NCBI GenBank assembly: GCA_043808325.1 | Contig: JAZDEY010000062.1 | Location: 1 to 24,786, forward strand | From: JAZDEY01 sp043808325 [NCBI: Candidatus Eiseniibacteriota bacterium] | GTDB taxonomy: Bacteria > Arandabacterota > Arandabacteria > Arandabacterales | Direction of reading: 5' to 3' | DNA: 24,786 bases | Shown here: piece after piece, positions 1 through 6,671 of the stretch | Numbering within the stretch: position 1 is the first letter of the stretch | Layout of the letters: every line of letters begins with the position of its first letter | Position numbers and translations under genes: made by a program | Notes under the pieces: generated by a model | Databases searched by the model: none | Seen by the model: only the letters and a program-made list of their open reading frames with translations | Told to the model about the DNA's origin: nothing

Positions 1-819
1 AATCCGCCGCTCGGCATTCTCTACCGCCGCCTCCACCTTGGCCTTGTCCCGAGGTTCTCCGGGGCGGGCAGGGATGATGACCGTGCCGTAGTGCTCGGCC
101 ATCTCCTCGTAAGTACGGTGTAGAGCCGGCTCGTAATGACATGGTCTGGTTACGGCGGTCTTCTCGTTGTCCGGCACCGTGACCCTCGCCACGCCCCCGT
201 AGAACTCCCAGGCATGGATGTGGGCCTCGATCCACGACGTCAATTGGGTGTTCTCGAAGGCCTCAGCGTAGGTGTAGTTGCTGACGCCCAGGGCCGCCAC
301 GAACAGGTGTGCCTGCCAGACCTCGCCACTCTGGCCGTCCACTACCGGGATCGTCTCACCGGCCCAGTCCACGAAGAGCTTCTCGCCAGCCTTGTAGGGC
401 TGCCTGAGTGCCGGCTCCAGCGTGCTCACGAAGCGCTTGTAGTACTCGCAGAACTGCGTGTAGCCGTAACCGCCAGGGTACTCGACACGGTATTCCTCCC
501 ACAAAAGCTGTAGCGTTATACCCTTACAGCGCCGCTTGCCTCGCAACTCCTTGTGGATATCCTCCATCGCAGGAAGCTGGCGCCGCGCCTCCTGGGGCGA
601 CTTCTGGGAGGAAAATAGAAGTGCCTCAAGCTCTTGCTCGTCGATCTCAGCCGCAAGCGGCCATCCGAGCCCTGCCGCCTCTGCTCGCCCCAGGTAGTTC
701 ACTACCGTGCCGTGCGAGACCCGCAGGCTACGCGCGATCTGGCGAACGCCCAGCCCTAAGTCGTACCTCAGCCGAAGTATGTCTCGTGCTTTGCGCATGG
801 ATACAGCCTTCCTTGCCAT
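1..819 (-). CDS. istA: IS21-family transposase IstA (partial, C-terminus beyond window)
   Basis: This DDE transposase would cut and join the IS ends together with the ATPase IstB. Reading from the ATG at 819, 273 codons stay open to the window edge. The start is set by a strong Shine-Dalgarno (GAAAGGAGG) just upstream. The N-terminus (residues about 6-50) is a helix-turn-helix containing GVRQIARSLRVSHGTV, typical of the IS21-type HTH. The catalytic core shows FVDWAGETIPVVD (D151), VPDNEKTAV (D217) and RDKAKVE (E263), which are the expected DDE positions, so the visible part looks intact. The C-terminal part and istB are not visible. An upstream promoter may overlap the terminal repeats (TTGGAC at 917-922 and TAATTT at 895-900 on the minus strand), but this is weak. 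Confidence 0.9.
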   Translation of the reverse strand, partial: MARKAVSMRKARDILRLRYDLGLGVRQIARSLRVSHGTVVNYLGRAEAAGLGWPLAAEIDEQELEALLFSSQKSPQEARRQLPAMEDIHKELRGKRRCKGITLQLLWEEYRVEYPGGYGYTQFCEYYKRFVSTLEPALRQPYKAGEKLFVDWAGETIPVVDGQSGEVWQAHLFVAALGVSNYTYAEAFENTQLTSWIEAHIHAWEFYGGVARVTVPDNEKTAVTRPCHYEPALHRTYEEMAEHYGTVIIPARPGEPRDKAKVEAAVENAERRI

Positions 820-887
820 CCCTGCCCTCCTTTCACTCACCTGAAAGGAGAACAGTAACCTCGCCGTATCCAGCGTCGCATCAACAC

Positions 888-1044
888 GTTTCGGAAATTA
901 TTGACCACCCGTTTCGGTCCAAAGTGACCACCTGTTTCGGACTCCCCCCAAAAGTGGTTAATTAAAACCGAAATCGCCGGTCAGTTTGCTCCGAATTCAC
1001 TGGTCAATAATTTCCGAAATCGGTGGTCAACAATCTCCGAAATC
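888..1044. repeat. IS21 terminal array of 23-bp repeats (two in one orientation, four in the other)
   Basis: Six 23-bp units lie in register. Units at 888-910 and 911-933 read GTTTCGG...TGACCACC on the plus strand, and a third partial GTTTCGG starts at 934. Units at 953-975, 976-998, 999-1021 and 1022-1044 are contiguous and carry the same motif in the opposite orientation (on the minus strand GATTTCGG...TTGACCACC and variants). IS21-family ends are known to carry several internal repeats thought to bind the transposase. This array fits that role and reaches to within 4 bp of the inferred tip. Confidence 0.85.
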
Positions 1045-3254
1045 CGCACAACATCCTGGCAAGCCTCTACTACGTTCAGGGCAGGTATTCAGAAGCCGAG
1101 CCTCTCTACAAGCATGCACTGGCTATCTTCGAGAAGGTGCTGGGACCCGATCACCCCAATGTGGCACACTGCCTCAACAACCTAGCAGTCCTCTACTACG
1201 CTCAAAGCAGGTATTCGGAAGCCCAGCCTCTCTACAAGCGGGCACTGGCTATTTTCGACGAGGCGCTGGGACCTGAGCACCCTGATGTGGCAGGAAGCCT
1301 CAACAACCTGGCAAGCCTCTACCGGGATCAGGGCAGGTATTCAGAAGCCGAGCCCCTCTATGAGCGGTCACTGGCTATCTGGGAGAAGGCGCTGGGACCT
1401 GACCACCCTGATGTGGCATTGTCCCTCGAGTCTTTCAGCGACTTCTCTCGCCAGCAAGGCGAGCATACAAAAGCTCTAGAGCTTGCTCGGCGCGCCTGCA
1501 GCATAAGGCACAAGAACTTCGTCGAGAACTCAATCGGGCTATCTGAGAAAGACGCACTGACCTACTCACAGTTTCTGCGGGCATCTCTAGGCAAGTACCT
1601 TTCCTGCTACCTCGATCTGGGCTCGCCTAACCCGGCCACTGCCTTGGAGGCAGCTGACCTGGTACTTGCCTGTAAAGGCCAAGTATCTGATGGCATACTT
1701 GAGCGTCAGAAGTCCATTGTCGAGGGGGCAGATTCAACCACTCTTAGCCTGGGTGAATCCCTCCGATATGCCAGGTTCCAACTGGCGAAGCTCTTTGTCG
1801 AAGGCCCCGGAGAGGATGTGAGTGCCTACAGAGCTGAGGTTGACTCACTGGATAGATTCTCGAAGCAACTTGAGGCCGACCTTTCCCGAAGAAGTGCCAG
1901 TTTCAGAGGATACGTGGCATACAGGGATGTCAATGCCGATAGGATTACCTCCTTGCTCCCTCGAAACTCGGTACTCGCTGAGTACGTCAGGTATGCATAC
2001 CATGATCTCGAGCTTAAGAAAGATACTCCTCACTACCTGGTAGTCGTAATGGCTACCGATGGATTACCCCGGGTGGTTGATCTGGGTGAATCTGCCGAGA
2101 TTGATAGTGTGATTGGTACCTACCGCAGCCAGATGCTAAGGGTAGCCACTTCCGGCAAGGCGCCTACAGTTGTGGACGAGCAGGAATACAGGGAGTGCGT
2201 CCAGGACGTTTATGGCAGGACTTGGCAACCGATCGAGGAGTACGTCTCGGGCAGAGACTTGGTCTTCATCGCCCCTGACGGTGCCCTCAACATGATTTCC
2301 TTCGCTGCTTTGATTGACAAGAATGGCAACTATCTCATAGAGGAATACCCCATCCACTACCTCTCTGCGGGAAGAGACCTGGTGAGGCTCAGCGATGAGC
2401 CACCTCCCGTAAGTGGCTTGCTTGCCTTGGGCGCTCCCGACTACAACGCCTCTGCGTCAAGCCGCTTACAACAACCTGCAAGTCAAGAAACAACCGTCAC
2501 CGAACTAGCTTATATGACAACGAGGAATGTCCGTTCTGGCTGTGGGAGGCTCAGTGACCTCTCCGTGCCTCCTCTTCCTGGCACGAGAAAAGAAGTTGAG
2601 CTGATATCGTCCGAGTGGAAGAAAGCCTCACACGAACCTGCCTCTATCTACTTTGGGTCGGATGCAAGTGAGGAAAGATTCAAGAAGGAAGCCCATGGCA
2701 CACGAGTGATTCACTTGGCTACTCATGGCTACTTCTTGGAGGGCGCCTGCCGGCCTGAGGTACCCGAGGGAAGCGTCGAAGCTGGAAGTGGGCTTGGTAG
2801 CGATGCGGGCTATGTTGGTGAGAACCCGCTGCTGCTCTCGGGTCTCTTCTTCGCAGGTGCCAACCTGCATGGTGAGGGAGCAGATAGTCTGGGGTGCGAG
2901 GATGGTATCCTCACCGCATATGAGGTCTCCGGGATGAACCTCGAAGGTACAGAGTTGGTAGTTCTCTCCGCGTGTGAGACGGGTTTGGGGCGTGTTGAGG
3001 AAGGAGAGGGAGTGTACGGCTTGAGGCGGGCGTTCCAGATGGCGGGAGCGAGGACGGTCGTCAGTGCGCTGTGGCCGGTATCAGACGAGGCGACTGCTGA
3101 GATGATGAGCGGGTTCTATGAGAGACGCAGCGAGTCTATTCCCGAGACTATCCGCAGGATACAGTTGGAGAAGATCAGGGACCTCAGGAGACACGGTAAG
3201 GTGGATCATCCGTTCACCTGGGCTGGCTTCATCGCCTTGGGCGATTGGAGGTAG
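1023..3254 (+). CDS. TPR-CHAT caspase-like protease, 5'-truncated by IS insertion
   Basis: The protein has tetratricopeptide repeats followed by a CHAT (caspase HetF-associated with TPRs) protease domain. Three near-identical 42-residue kinesin-light-chain-type TPR units (GRYSEAEPLYKHALAIFEK type) fill residues about 10-135, and a degenerate fourth follows. The CHAT domain carries the expected dyad: H568 in HLATHGYF and C651 in LSACETGLG, then GVYGLRRAFQMAGA, ALWPVSDEAT and the C-terminal HPFTWAGFIALGDW. The only available starts lie at or after the GTG at 1023, inside the IS end, with no Shine-Dalgarno; an in-frame TAA at 1008-1010 closes the frame upstream. The original N-terminus, probably more TPRs or an effector domain, was separated by the IS. 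It is probably a pseudogene fragment unless transcription from the IS and weak initiation rescue it. CHAT proteases act in signalling or defence cascades; the target here is unknown. Confidence 0.85.
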   Translation: MVNNLRNPHNILASLYYVQGRYSEAEPLYKHALAIFEKVLGPDHPNVAHCLNNLAVLYYAQSRYSEAQPLYKRALAIFDEALGPEHPDVAGSLNNLASLYRDQGRYSEAEPLYERSLAIWEKALGPDHPDVALSLESFSDFSRQQGEHTKALELARRACSIRHKNFVENSIGLSEKDALTYSQFLRASLGKYLSCYLDLGSPNPATALEAADLVLACKGQVSDGILERQKSIVEGADSTTLSLGESLRYARFQLAKLFVEGPGEDVSAYRAEVDSLDRFSKQLEADLSRRSASFRGYVAYRDVNADRITSLLPRNSVLAEYVRYAYHDLELKKDTPHYLVVVMATDGLPRVVDLGESAEIDSVIGTYRSQMLRVATSGKAPTVVDEQEYRECVQDVYGRTWQPIEEYVSGRDLVFIAPDGALNMISFAALIDKNGNYLIEEYPIHYLSAGRDLVRLSDEPPPVSGLLALGAPDYNASASSRLQQPASQETTVTELAYMTTRNVRSGCGRLSDLSVPPLPGTRKEVELISSEWKKASHEPASIYFGSDASEERFKKEAHGTRVIHLATHGYFLEGACRPEVPEGSVEAGSGLGSDAGYVGENPLLLSGLFFAGANLHGEGADSLGCEDGILTAYEVSGMNLEGTELVVLSACETGLGRVEEGEGVYGLRRAFQMAGARTVVSALWPVSDEATAEMMSGFYERRSESIPETIRRIQLEKIRDLRRHGKVDHPFTWAGFIALGDWR

Positions 3255-3275
3255 ACCGTCCAAAGAATCTGGAAG

Positions 3276-3349
3276 CGTCCCCGACGGGATTTGAACCCGT
3301 GCTGCCGCCGTGAAAGGGCGGTGTCCTGACCGGGCTAGACGACGGGGAC
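3276..3349 (-). tRNA. tRNA-Glu (anticodon UUC)
   Basis: On the minus strand the 74-nt sequence folds as a cloverleaf. Acceptor GTCCCCG pairs with CGGGGAC. A D-arm with AGCCCGGTCAGGAC follows. The anticodon stem CCGCC/GGCGG encloses the loop CTTTCAC with anticodon TTC. The T-arm is ACGGG-TTCAAAT-CCCGT and the discriminator is G. CCA is not encoded (CTT follows). It lies 16 bp downstream of the crotonase stop on the same strand, so it could be processed from the end of that operon transcript. The TPR-CHAT gene ends 21 bp away, convergent. Confidence 0.93.
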
Positions 3350-3365
3350 GCCCAAGAGCAAGTGG

Positions 3366-4148
3366 CTATTTGCCTTTGAATTTGGCCTCGCGCTTCTCGG
3401 TGAAGGCCTTGATGCCTTCCTTGAAATCTTCGGTGGAGAACGCGAGCCCAAAGACGCCGGCTTCGAACTCGAAGGCTTCTTCAAGACTCATATTGAGACC
3501 GCTATTGGCGGCTTCGATACAGTATCTTATCGCAATCGGTGCCTTGGCCGCAATAGTCTTCGCGGTCTTCTCGCATTCGGCGAGGAGCTCGGCCTGAGGC
3601 ACCACCTTATTTACAAGCCCAATCCTCTCGGCAGTCGCGGCATCGATGGGCTTCCCGGTGAGCAGCATCTCGAGGGCTCGCCCCTTCCCCACGAGCCTCG
3701 GTAGCCTCTGGGTTCCTCCGAAGCCAGGGGTGAGACCTAGGTTCACTTCGGGCTGGCCCATCTTGGCATTGTCCGCCGCATACCTGAAGGTACAGGACAT
3801 AGCGAGCTCCAGGCCTCCGCCCAGGGCAAAGCCGTTGATCGCCGCAATCACGGGTTTGCCGAGCTTCTCGATGAGGAGCATAGTCCTCCAGCCGAGCCTG
3901 CCGTAATCTCGGGCGTCATCCGGTGTGAAGGTCGAGAACTCGGAGATGTCAGCACCGGCTACAAAAGCCTTCTCCCCCGCCCCGGTTAGAATAACCACGG
4001 CAACGCTTGCATCGTCGCGGAGCGCCCCAAAGGCTTCGGCGAGCTCCAGGAAGGTCTTGGTGCTCAAGGCATTCAGGACCTTGGGCCGGTTGATTGTGAC
4101 GATCGCAATGTTTTCCTTTTTCTCGACCAGGATATTCTCAAACTGCAT
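3366..4148 (-). CDS. crt: Enoyl-CoA hydratase / 3-hydroxybutyryl-CoA dehydratase (crotonase)
   Basis: Reversible hydration of 2-enoyl-CoA to 3-hydroxyacyl-CoA in fatty or branched-chain acyl oxidation, or crotonyl-CoA formation in the butyrate direction. The full length of 260 aa is standard for the family. Visible motifs are AGADI (64-68), the oxyanion-hole segment NGFALGGGLELA (about 105-116) with catalytic E114, and GQPEVNLGLTPGFGGTQR with E134, matching the Glu144/Glu164 pair of rat crotonase. The start is supported by GGAGGTGAG before the ATG. It is the third gene after the amino acid dehydrogenase and butyrate kinase, 18 bp from the latter. The exact acyl chain preferred cannot be read from the sequence. 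Confidence 0.92.
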   Translation of the reverse strand: MQFENILVEKKENIAIVTINRPKVLNALSTKTFLELAEAFGALRDDASVAVVILTGAGEKAFVAGADISEFSTFTPDDARDYGRLGWRTMLLIEKLGKPVIAAINGFALGGGLELAMSCTFRYAADNAKMGQPEVNLGLTPGFGGTQRLPRLVGKGRALEMLLTGKPIDAATAERIGLVNKVVPQAELLAECEKTAKTIAAKAPIAIRYCIEAANSGLNMSLEEAFEFEAGVFGLAFSTEDFKEGIKAFTEKREAKFKGK

Positions 4149-4166
4149 CTCTCACCTCCGTGCTTG

Positions 4167-5288
4167 CTATAGCGGCATTGGTTCGACGGACCCCGGATAG
4201 GTCTTGGCTTTCTCCGTTCCCCTGAGGACCCGCAGGCAGCCGAGCAAGAGCGCCCTCAGTTCGTCTTCGCCCGGATAGACATACACAGGAGCGATGAACT
4301 TCACTCGCTCCTTTATCCAATCGGTGAGCATCTTGCTTCCCGAAAGCCCGCCCGTGAGTATTATCGCATCAACATCACCCTTCAGGACCGTCGCCATCGC
4401 ACCGATCTCCTTGGCGATCTGATAGGCCATGGCTTCATAGACCTGGCGGGCATATTCGTTGCCGCCGGCGATCATCTCTTCGACCGCCTCAGCAGAGTTC
4501 ACCCCAAGGTACGAGACCAGCCCGGCCTTGCCCACAAGCTCGCGCTTGATATCATCCTGTGAGAGCTTGTTGTCAAAGATGTATTCAATCAGTCCCATCG
4601 TGGGGACGGTGCCGGCGCGTTCCGGCGAGAAAGGCCCGCCGCTATTGCCGTCGTTGGCATCGATCATGCAGCCCCTTCTAAGCGGCGAGACCGAAATCCC
4701 GCCACCCAGATGGGCAACCACCAGGTTCACCTCATCGAGGCGCTTGCCCATCTTCTCCGCAGCCATGCGGGCAGTTGCCCTGATATTGAGCGTATGGATC
4801 AGGCTGCGGCGCGGAATATCCTTGTGGCCCGAAAATCTCGCCAGCGGTTCGAACTCGTCCACGCTCGGCGGATCGACCATGTAGGCGGGGATCCCTAGGT
4901 CCCAGCCAATCCCGAAGGCAAGCACGGGTCCGATATTCGCCACGTGTTCGCCCTGGTAGCCGGTCCGGCCGTCATCGATCATCAGTTTATTGACTTCATA
5001 GGTCCCGCTCACCACCGGCCGCAGCAGACCTCCCCGCGCAACCACTGCGGAGAGCGAGGCGAGCTCGATCGCACGGCTCTGGAGGGCTTCAATGATGGTC
5101 CGCTTCCTGAACTCGTACTGGTCCCAGGTTCTCTCGAAGGCGACGAGATCGAGCTCGGAGTGCCGGATCGTCTCCTCGAGAATCGCCTTCTCGTCATCGA
5201 AGACACCGATCTTGGTGGACGTGGAGCCCGGATTTATGGCGAGCACCCGGAATTGATGATCCTTTCCCGGGGCTTTCTTTCCCGTCAT
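4167..5288 (-). CDS. buk: Butyrate kinase (or branched-chain carboxylate kinase)
   Basis: Converts acyl phosphate plus ADP to free acid plus ATP (reversible), giving substrate-level phosphorylation. At 373 aa it matches the butyrate/acetate kinase (ASKHA) family. Motifs are the phosphate-1 loop LAINPGSTSTKIGVF (16-30), the second phosphate loop VAHLGGGISV (191-200), NDGNSGGPFSPERAG (212-226) and the C-terminal LTGGLSGS. In Bacillus, buk sits beside a leucine dehydrogenase gene in the branched-chain keto acid operon. The same pairing here suggests isobutyryl- or isovaleryl-phosphate as possible substrates (inference). The required phosphotransbutyrylase is not in the window. The gene lies 30 bp after the dehydrogenase, with a weak GGTGG-type ribosome site. 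Confidence 0.92.
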   Translation of the reverse strand: MTGKKAPGKDHQFRVLAINPGSTSTKIGVFDDEKAILEETIRHSELDLVAFERTWDQYEFRKRTIIEALQSRAIELASLSAVVARGGLLRPVVSGTYEVNKLMIDDGRTGYQGEHVANIGPVLAFGIGWDLGIPAYMVDPPSVDEFEPLARFSGHKDIPRRSLIHTLNIRATARMAAEKMGKRLDEVNLVVAHLGGGISVSPLRRGCMIDANDGNSGGPFSPERAGTVPTMGLIEYIFDNKLSQDDIKRELVGKAGLVSYLGVNSAEAVEEMIAGGNEYARQVYEAMAYQIAKEIGAMATVLKGDVDAIILTGGLSGSKMLTDWIKERVKFIAPVYVYPGEDELRALLLGCLRVLRGTEKAKTYPGSVEPMPL

Positions 5289-5318
5289 CGGTCTACCACC
5301 CGCCTCACGCAGCCGTCG

Positions 5319-6407
5319 CTAAAGTCCGATGTCCGGCGGCTTGCAGAGAATCGTTCTTACTCTGCTGACCTTCTCAATCCGTTCCATGGCCATCTTGCGC
5401 GCCGCCCGGAAGGGCGCAATCCGCTCGCGCCGCGCGCGCTCCAGGACCTTAACCAGCACCTCAAAGATCTCCCCCGCCCTCTCAAAGGCTTCCTTCTCAC
5501 TCGCAGGTCGCATCCGGTCGGCGCTCTGGAAGATCTCCCCCGCGCTGATCACAAAATCCGGGGCATAGAGAACATCCCGCGAGTGCAGCAGGTCCCCTAT
5601 CTCATCGGACTCGAGCACGTCATAGGCGCCGCCCGCAACGATCCTGCACTTGAGCTTGTCGACATTGCCCTTGTTTATCACGCCGCCCATCGCGCAGGGG
5701 GAGAAGATGTCGCAGTCGCAATCGAAGATCGCCTCGGGTCTCAGGATCTCCACATTGGGGATCTCATCTTGCACCCGCTTCATGGCGTCAAAGACGATGT
5801 CGGTGATCGCCAGATGAGCGCCCTCTTGAGCAAGGTAGCGCGCAAGATTCCGCCCGACCTCGCCCACACCCTGGACGACTACTCGCCTGTCCTTTACCGA
5901 AGATACGCCGAAGACCATCTTGCAGCAGGCCCGCATCCCACAGAGGACGCCGTATGCAGTCACCTTGGCTCCGTCGGTGCCTGCGGCCGCGGCTGTAACA
6001 AATGGCGCTACGTAGTCGGTCTCCCGCCTTATGTATCGCAGGTCGCGATCGTTCGTACCCAGGTCGGCATAGGTTATGAATCTTCCCCTCAGGCCTTCGA
6101 TGAACCTGCCGAAGGCCCGGAAGTAGGCCTCGCTCTTGTCCCTTGAGGGATCACCCCAAAGGACGGCCTTCCCGCCGCCGGTATCGCAATCGGCAACCGC
6201 AGCCTGGTAGGTCATACTTCGTGAAAGGCGAAAGGCATCCTTGATGGCCTCGGCCTCGCTCCCATAGTTCCACATCCGGGTGCCGCCCAGGGCCGGGCCC
6301 AAGGTCGTATCGTGGATAGCAATGATCGCTCTGAGGCCTGTTGTGCTGTTATAGCAGAACATAACCTCTTCATGCCCATGCTCATCCATCAGATCTAAGA
6401 TGCCCAT
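5319..6407 (-). CDS. Leu/Phe/Val dehydrogenase (NAD-dependent amino acid dehydrogenase)
   Basis: Oxidative deamination of a branched-chain or aromatic amino acid to the 2-oxo acid, ammonium and NADH. The length of 362 aa matches leucine/valine/phenylalanine dehydrogenases. The N-terminal substrate domain shows LGPALGGTRMW (about 36-46), TGGGKAVLWGDP with catalytic K80, and ITYADLGTND with the conserved Asp (about D115). The Rossmann domain has VVVQGVGEVGRNLARYL (about 177-193). Unusually, the position of the substrate-carboxylate lysine (MTYK in Bacillus leucine dehydrogenase) reads MTYQ (Q68). The start has GGAGA at a suitable distance. It is the first gene of the minus-strand operon with buk and crt; a promoter with a perfect TTGACA lies about 85 bp upstream. 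Confidence 0.9.
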   Translation of the reverse strand: MGILDLMDEHGHEEVMFCYNSTTGLRAIIAIHDTTLGPALGGTRMWNYGSEAEAIKDAFRLSRSMTYQAAVADCDTGGGKAVLWGDPSRDKSEAYFRAFGRFIEGLRGRFITYADLGTNDRDLRYIRRETDYVAPFVTAAAAGTDGAKVTAYGVLCGMRACCKMVFGVSSVKDRRVVVQGVGEVGRNLARYLAQEGAHLAITDIVFDAMKRVQDEIPNVEILRPEAIFDCDCDIFSPCAMGGVINKGNVDKLKCRIVAGGAYDVLESDEIGDLLHSRDVLYAPDFVISAGEIFQSADRMRPASEKEAFERAGEIFEVLVKVLERARRERIAPFRAARKMAMERIEKVSRVRTILCKPPDIGL

Positions 6408-6492
6408 ATTGTCTCCGAATGGCCTGAAGGTGCCGCAGCCTCGGCGCGAGAAGGCCGGAGGCCGGCGGCAAATCCGCCTGAGTTTCAGGAGA

Positions 6493-6522
6493 GAGATAAC
6501 ACACCGAGCCGGGTCTTGTCAA
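6493..6522 (-). promoter_or_regulatory. Sigma70-type promoter for the amino acid dehydrogenase-buk-crt operon
   Basis: On the minus strand a perfect -35 TTGACA (6517-6522) is followed after 17 bp by TTATCT (6494-6499), or after 18 bp by TATCTC with a TG two bases upstream (extended -10). It gives a leader of about 75-80 nt containing a GGCGG-ATTTG-CCGCC hairpin. It is divergent from the promoter at 6563-6591. Confidence 0.55.
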
Positions 6523-6562
6523 AACATTCTGCCGGCCCTCCCGCGGTGCCGCACGATTTAGT

Positions 6563-6591
6563 TTGTGTAGACGCTCGGGTTAGTGTATACT
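6563..6591 (+). promoter_or_regulatory. Sigma70-type promoter for the Cys-rich protein gene
   Basis: -35 TTGTGT (6563-6568), a 17-bp spacer and -10 TATACT (6586-6591). Transcription would start near 6598, giving a leader of about 75 nt. It stands back to back with the minus-strand promoter at 6493-6522, with about 40 bp between the two -35 boxes. Confidence 0.6.
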
Positions 6592-6597
6592 CATCTG

Positions 6598-6616
6598 GTC
6601 GGCAAATTTGGCCGAC
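6598..6616 (+). promoter_or_regulatory. Inverted repeat at the transcript start of the Cys-rich gene (operator or leader hairpin)
   Basis: GTCGGC-AAATTTG-GCCGAC: perfect 6-bp arms around a 7-nt AT-rich centre, starting 7 bp after the -10 box. The position suits either a repressor operator or a short 5' hairpin. No known regulator site is recognised. Confidence 0.45.
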
Positions 6617-6671
6617 AAGAATCAATGAGTCTTGAAACAGGCTTGAAAGCCAAACCACAAGGAGGATCAAG

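Larger units (their letters stand above)
1..1048 (-). mobile_element. IS21-family insertion sequence, left end (partial)
   Basis: The segment holds an IstA-type transposase reading leftwards out of the window. Upstream of it lies an array of 23-bp repeats reaching the junction with a TPR-CHAT gene. Read from the tip inwards, the element begins TGCG, matching the TG...CA tips of IS21 elements. The junction is placed at about 1048 because the next bases (CAACATCCTGGCAAGC) match the internal TPR repeat of the neighbouring gene around 1300. CA dinucleotides ending at 1050 or 1053 are also possible tips. The istB helper gene and the right end would lie left of position 1. Confidence 0.85.

Noticed and set aside
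408-965. Open frame on the plus strand through the IS end
   Set aside because: It is antisense to istA, has no recognisable motif and crosses the terminal repeat array; istA on the other strand has a ribosome site and DDE residues.
888-1044. Regular repeats that could be taken for a CRISPR array
   Set aside because: The 23-bp units are contiguous with no spacers, occur in both orientations and sit at an IS21 tip, so they are transposon end repeats.
1023-3254. TPR-CHAT as part of a type III-E CRISPR (Craspase) system
   Set aside because: No CRISPR repeats, gRAMP/Cas7-11 or cas genes are in view, and many TPR-CHAT proteins are unrelated to CRISPR.
4944-6146. Long plus-strand open frame of about 400 codons
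   Set aside because: It is antisense to the butyrate kinase and amino acid dehydrogenase genes and reflects GC-rich codon bias; its product shows no family motif.
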